In this document: positions 61,355 to 64,000 of the stretch, one piece after another
How the letters are laid out: each line of letters opens with the position of its first letter
Numbering within the stretch: position 1 is the first letter of the stretch
Assembly: GCA_007570785.1 (NCBI GenBank)
Contig: ML664183.1
Span: forward strand, 15,374,204-15,438,203
Length of the DNA stretch: 64,000 nucleotides
Source: Antilocapra americana
Lineage: Eukaryota; Chordata; Mammalia; Artiodactyla; Antilocapridae
Direction of reading: 5' to 3'
The notes under the pieces: model-generated
Told to the model about the DNA's origin: nothing
Database searches by the model: none
Seen by the model: the letters and a program-made list of their open reading frames with translations, nothing else
Translations under genes and position numbers: made by a program

Positions 61355-61915
61355 AGCAGAATATGCCACCCCCGAATATGCCGCCTTGCCGTAAAGATTA
61401 TTTTGAGCTGAAGGCAACTGAAAAGAAGCAGATGTAAGAAAAGCTCTCTGCTCTCCCCATCTGCCTGAAAAATAATGTCTCTCCTCTCTCTACCGGGAAG
61501 GACAGAAGTTAAATCACCTGAGACAGCTCTAGTCCCTAATCAGCCCAGAGACACTGACAGAAGGATATATGTAACAACCCTTATAAGCAAACTCTTCCCT
61601 TCCATTAGTTTCCCCCAGATATTTGCCTTCATACAATTTGCTACTTAGAAATGTGAAGTTCTTTGCCTTTGCCTTATCATTTCTCTAAAATGTTATCATT
61701 TGGTTGCTAGGATGCTATGTAAGCCCACATTTTAGTCACCCCTTTGAGTTACTCATCACTGGGTACTCATATATCTGTCTGATGCATGTGTTAATAAACT
61801 TGTTTTTCTCTTGTTAATCTGTCTTTTGTCAGTTTAATTTAAGGCTCTAGCCAATGAACCTAAGATGAGTAGAGGTAAAAGAACCTTCCCTTCTCTCCTT
61901 CACCCTGGTGCTTTT
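61355..61915 (+). mobile_element. Probable solo LTR of an old endogenous retrovirus
   Basis: The end region has TTAATAAACTTG (AATAAA signal) followed by TTGTTAATCTGTCTTTTGTC and a GGCTCTAGCCAATGAACCTA segment, typical of mammalian LTR 3' ends. No internal gag/pol/env region is present. Subfamily and exact ends not assigned. Confidence 0.55.
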
Positions 61916-62088
61916 GGTATCTAGCACTGAAAGCTATTTATTGATAAAATGAATGAACTGAACGTTTTATTTTTTGTAAGTCCAATGTTTATTTTTTTTT
62001 TGCTATAAATCTACTCAAACTTTTTTTTCCTACTATATAACATTCACAGAGAAATGGTTCTTCTCTCACAAATAGAGGCATGTATATT

Positions 62089-62105
62089 CTGTTTCACTAT
62101 TTTCT
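62089..62105. repeat. Target-site duplication, 3' side of EIF4E retrocopy
   Basis: CTGTTTCACTATTTTCT, matching the copy at 63908-63924 in 16 of 17 positions; directly abuts the poly(A) run. Confidence 0.88.
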
Positions 62106-62874
62106 TTTTTTTAAAAGACAATTCATAGTACACGTTTTATTTACAGTTTTCTACACTGTCTTAATATGAGTGGGGCCACTTTTCTACTTGAGCCAATTTT
62201 TTAACCAAAGCAAAATAACCTAAGTAATGCAAAGTGTTAAAATACAGCATAAACATACAAAAACAGACATACTAATTTTAATTAGGAATGTAATTATGAT
62301 ACTACATTTTTCATAATACACAATTAAGTTTAGGAAATCACACACAGATCAGTGATTTGAATGAAATGTCTAAATTTGTAGCAAAGCGTTGTAGTTAAGT
62401 TAACAAAAAAAATTACCAAAGAATGCACAAAATTAATATTTATTCCACCTTTATGTCATATTCCTAGATCCTTCACCAATGTTACATGAGAAAGAAAAAC
62501 TAAAACAAAACAAATGAAAAACTGAAATCAGAGTCACTAATGTTATCAACTGGGGAAACAAATCTAGCCGCCATCAGCAAGAGTACAGCACAAATAATGC
62601 TGTAAAAAGAAACAAAGAAAATTGCCAGAAAACTGTATGCATCATACTCTTTCAAACCAGCAAAATATGCTCCTGCATACAATGGAACATAAACAAAATC
62701 ATTCTCTTGTATAGACATGCAAGTTTGTTTTTTTTTAATATAGTAGATAGGTCAAATTTGTTTGTAATGGTTAATTCTTTTAAGCTACTATAGAGTGGGC
62801 CAGGAACACGTTTATGGATTCTGGGGATGATATGATGTGTACTGTAATTCTTTGATTGGGATAATGGACACTTG

Positions 62875-62945
62875 AGCCAAAAAGAAGAAAATATGAATAC
62901 AGAAGTACTTTAGCCAAAAAGAAGAAAATATGAATACAGAAGTAC
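62875..62945. repeat. Tandem duplication (37-bp period) in the EIF4E retrocopy 3' UTR
   Basis: A 37-bp unit beginning AGCCAAAAAGAAG at 62875 is repeated at 62912, identical for 34 bp. As I recall the parental EIF4E UTR, it has only one copy. Confidence 0.85.
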
Positions 62946-63287
62946 AAGACAAAGGTGAATGAGACTTCCTTATATCTTAGCAACATTCAGATGGAACTCA
63001 AATCTAAACGCAGTCCACTCTGGTTTTGAAAAGGCGTTCTTTCAACTCCCAAATCCCAGATCGCGATTGCTTGAGGCAGGGACCTATGAGAATACTCAGA
63101 TGTCTTCCTTAACCACAAGCCTATTTTTAGCACTGGAGCTGCTCTTAGTAGCTGTGTCTGCATGGTACTGATAACCAATCACTATCTTTGGAGGAAGTCC
63201 TAACCTTTCCTTGTATACCCTTCCTATACGTGTAACAGCTTCTCTGTTTTCACATTCACTAGTCCATATTGCTATTTTATCACCTTT

Positions 63288-63396
63288 CAGTTTAGTTCAG
63301 TTGGTCAGTCATGTCCGACTCTTGGACTGCAGCACACCAGGCCTCCCTGTCCATCACCAACACCCAGAGTTTACTCAAACTAGTGTCCATGTCTTA
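63288..63396 (-). mobile_element. Bov-tA/BovB-tail SINE inside the EIF4E pseudogene
   Basis: 109 bp starting with the reversed CAGTTTAGTTCAGTTGGTCAG end, flanked by CACCTTT at 63281-63287 and 63397-63403. It splits the AKGDKIAIW region of the EIF4E copy, so it is younger than the retrocopy. Confidence 0.85.
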
Positions 63397-63907
63397 CACC
63401 TTTAGCTGTAAGGTTAACAACAGCTCCACATACATCATCACTGCAGTCATCAAAAGATTCTCCAATAAGGCACAGCCCTGTCTCTAGCCAAAAAAAGATC
63501 GAGATCACTTCATCTCTCCTGTTGTTCAGTGTAATTAGCCATCATCTTCCTCGTTTGTTTTTCTCATCTTCCCACATAGGCTCAATACCATCCTTGAAAA
63601 GTGAGTAGTCACAGCCAGGCATTAAATTAGTAGATAACTGGATGTGGTTGTACAGAGCCCAAAAGTCTCCAGCAGTATCAAACTTAGAGGTCAATCGAAG
63701 GTTTGCTTGCCAAGTTTTGCTTTTATCATTTTAAAAAAACCAGAATGCCATCTGTTCTGTAAAAGGTGTCTGTTTAATACAGTGTTCAGGGTTAGCAACC
63801 TCCTGATTAGATTCTGTTTTCTTTTCTTTTGTAGGCAGGGGATTGGGAGTAAGGATGGTTTCCGCTTCCACAATCGCCATCTTAGATCGCACGACTGCTC
63901 CTGCAGG

Positions 63908-63924
63908 CTGTTTCCCTATTTTCT
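63908..63924. repeat. Target-site duplication, 5' side of EIF4E retrocopy
   Basis: CTGTTTCCCTATTTTCT, partner of 62089-62105. It fixes the 5' end of the retrocopy at 63907, about 27 nt before the ATG. Confidence 0.88.
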
Positions 63925-64000
63925 GAATACAACTAATGTTTTATCAGGTTTGAGTAATTGTTCAAAGATTACATCACTGTGATGAGTTACATAATGCGTT

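Larger units (their letters stand above)
56971..62088. other. Upstream region of IFIT5
   Basis: No gene seen. Holds BovA2 with CA tract, MER20, Bov-tA and a probable LTR; the rest is unique AT-rich DNA with only chance ORFs up to about 115 codons. Confidence 0.7.
62106..63907 (-). pseudogene. EIF4E: Processed pseudogene of translation initiation factor 4E (cap-binding)
   Basis: The - strand carries an intronless copy of the EIF4E mRNA: a short leader, ATG at 63880-63878, a CDS equivalent down to about 63109, then the long EIF4E 3' UTR with AATAAA (62136-62141) and an A-run at 62106-62112. Flanking direct repeats of 17 bp (62089-62105 and 63908-63924, one mismatch) mark an L1-driven insertion. 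Recognisable EIF4E segments include KTESNQEVANPEH, GCDYSLFKDGIEPMWEDEKN and IGESFDD. It is dead: frameshifts after the PEH motif, a TAA after WFF, a TGA just before the WLIT motif, loss of the normal stop, and a SINE inserted at 63288-63396. It lies upstream of IFIT5 and has no promoter of its own that I can see. Confidence 0.92.

Noticed and set aside
62500..62718. - strand frame resembling a small membrane protein
   Set aside because: It lies in the 3' UTR part of the EIF4E retrocopy; the hydrophobic look comes from T-rich UTR text.
63644..63982. 112-codon + strand frame
   Set aside because: It is antisense to the start of the EIF4E pseudogene.
1..64000. CRISPR arrays, operons, riboswitches, tRNA genes or prokaryotic defence systems
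   Set aside because: The DNA is mammalian with introns and SINEs. Regular repeats are dispersed retroelements; tRNA-like segments are SINE heads without an intact tRNA fold.

Overview
This is a mammalian nuclear window. The dense Bov-tA/BovA2 SINEs, the BovB (RTE) LINEs and a bovine-type L1 3' end point to a bovid, most likely cattle or a close relative. It holds two protein-coding genes in tail-to-tail (convergent) orientation: SLC16A12 on the + strand, which supplies all six coding exons (10024-29081, 486 residues), and IFIT5 on the - strand (coding 45048-46491 plus a 5-nt first coding exon at 56653-56657, 482 residues). From memory this is the order of human 10q23.31 (IFIT1-IFIT5-SLC16A12-PANK1), seen here in reverse.

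Layout. 1-9884: 5' intron or flank of SLC16A12, filled with old L1, MIR, L2 and SINE copies and a BovB fragment carrying a nested L1 tail. 9885-29081: the SLC16A12 coding body; the exon with the start codon carries three short upstream ORFs, one of them an in-frame stop-broken counterpart of the longer human N terminus. 29082 to about 31600: probable 3' UTR. About 31620-42600: intergenic SINE/BovB-rich DNA, including a 10-N gap flanked by an identical 47-bp overlap. About 42600-45047: probable IFIT5 3' UTR. 46492-56652: the IFIT5 intron, enlarged by a near full-length but dead BovB with a 13-bp target-site duplication. 56230-56970: a CpG-rich IFIT5 promoter with a consensus interferon-stimulated response element (ISRE). 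56970-64000: upstream DNA with a (CA)n tract, MER20, a probable solo LTR and a processed EIF4E pseudogene flanked by 17-bp target-site duplications and itself split by a SINE.

How the genes work: SLC16A12 is a plasma-membrane monocarboxylate-transporter-family protein (creatine/guanidinoacetate transport in lens and kidney). IFIT5 is an interferon-induced TPR protein that binds 5'-phosphorylated RNA. They are syntenic neighbours with no evident functional link. I found no operon, CRISPR array or unknown multi-gene system; the unusual items are mainly structural (paired hairpins, retrocopies, uORFs, duplications).
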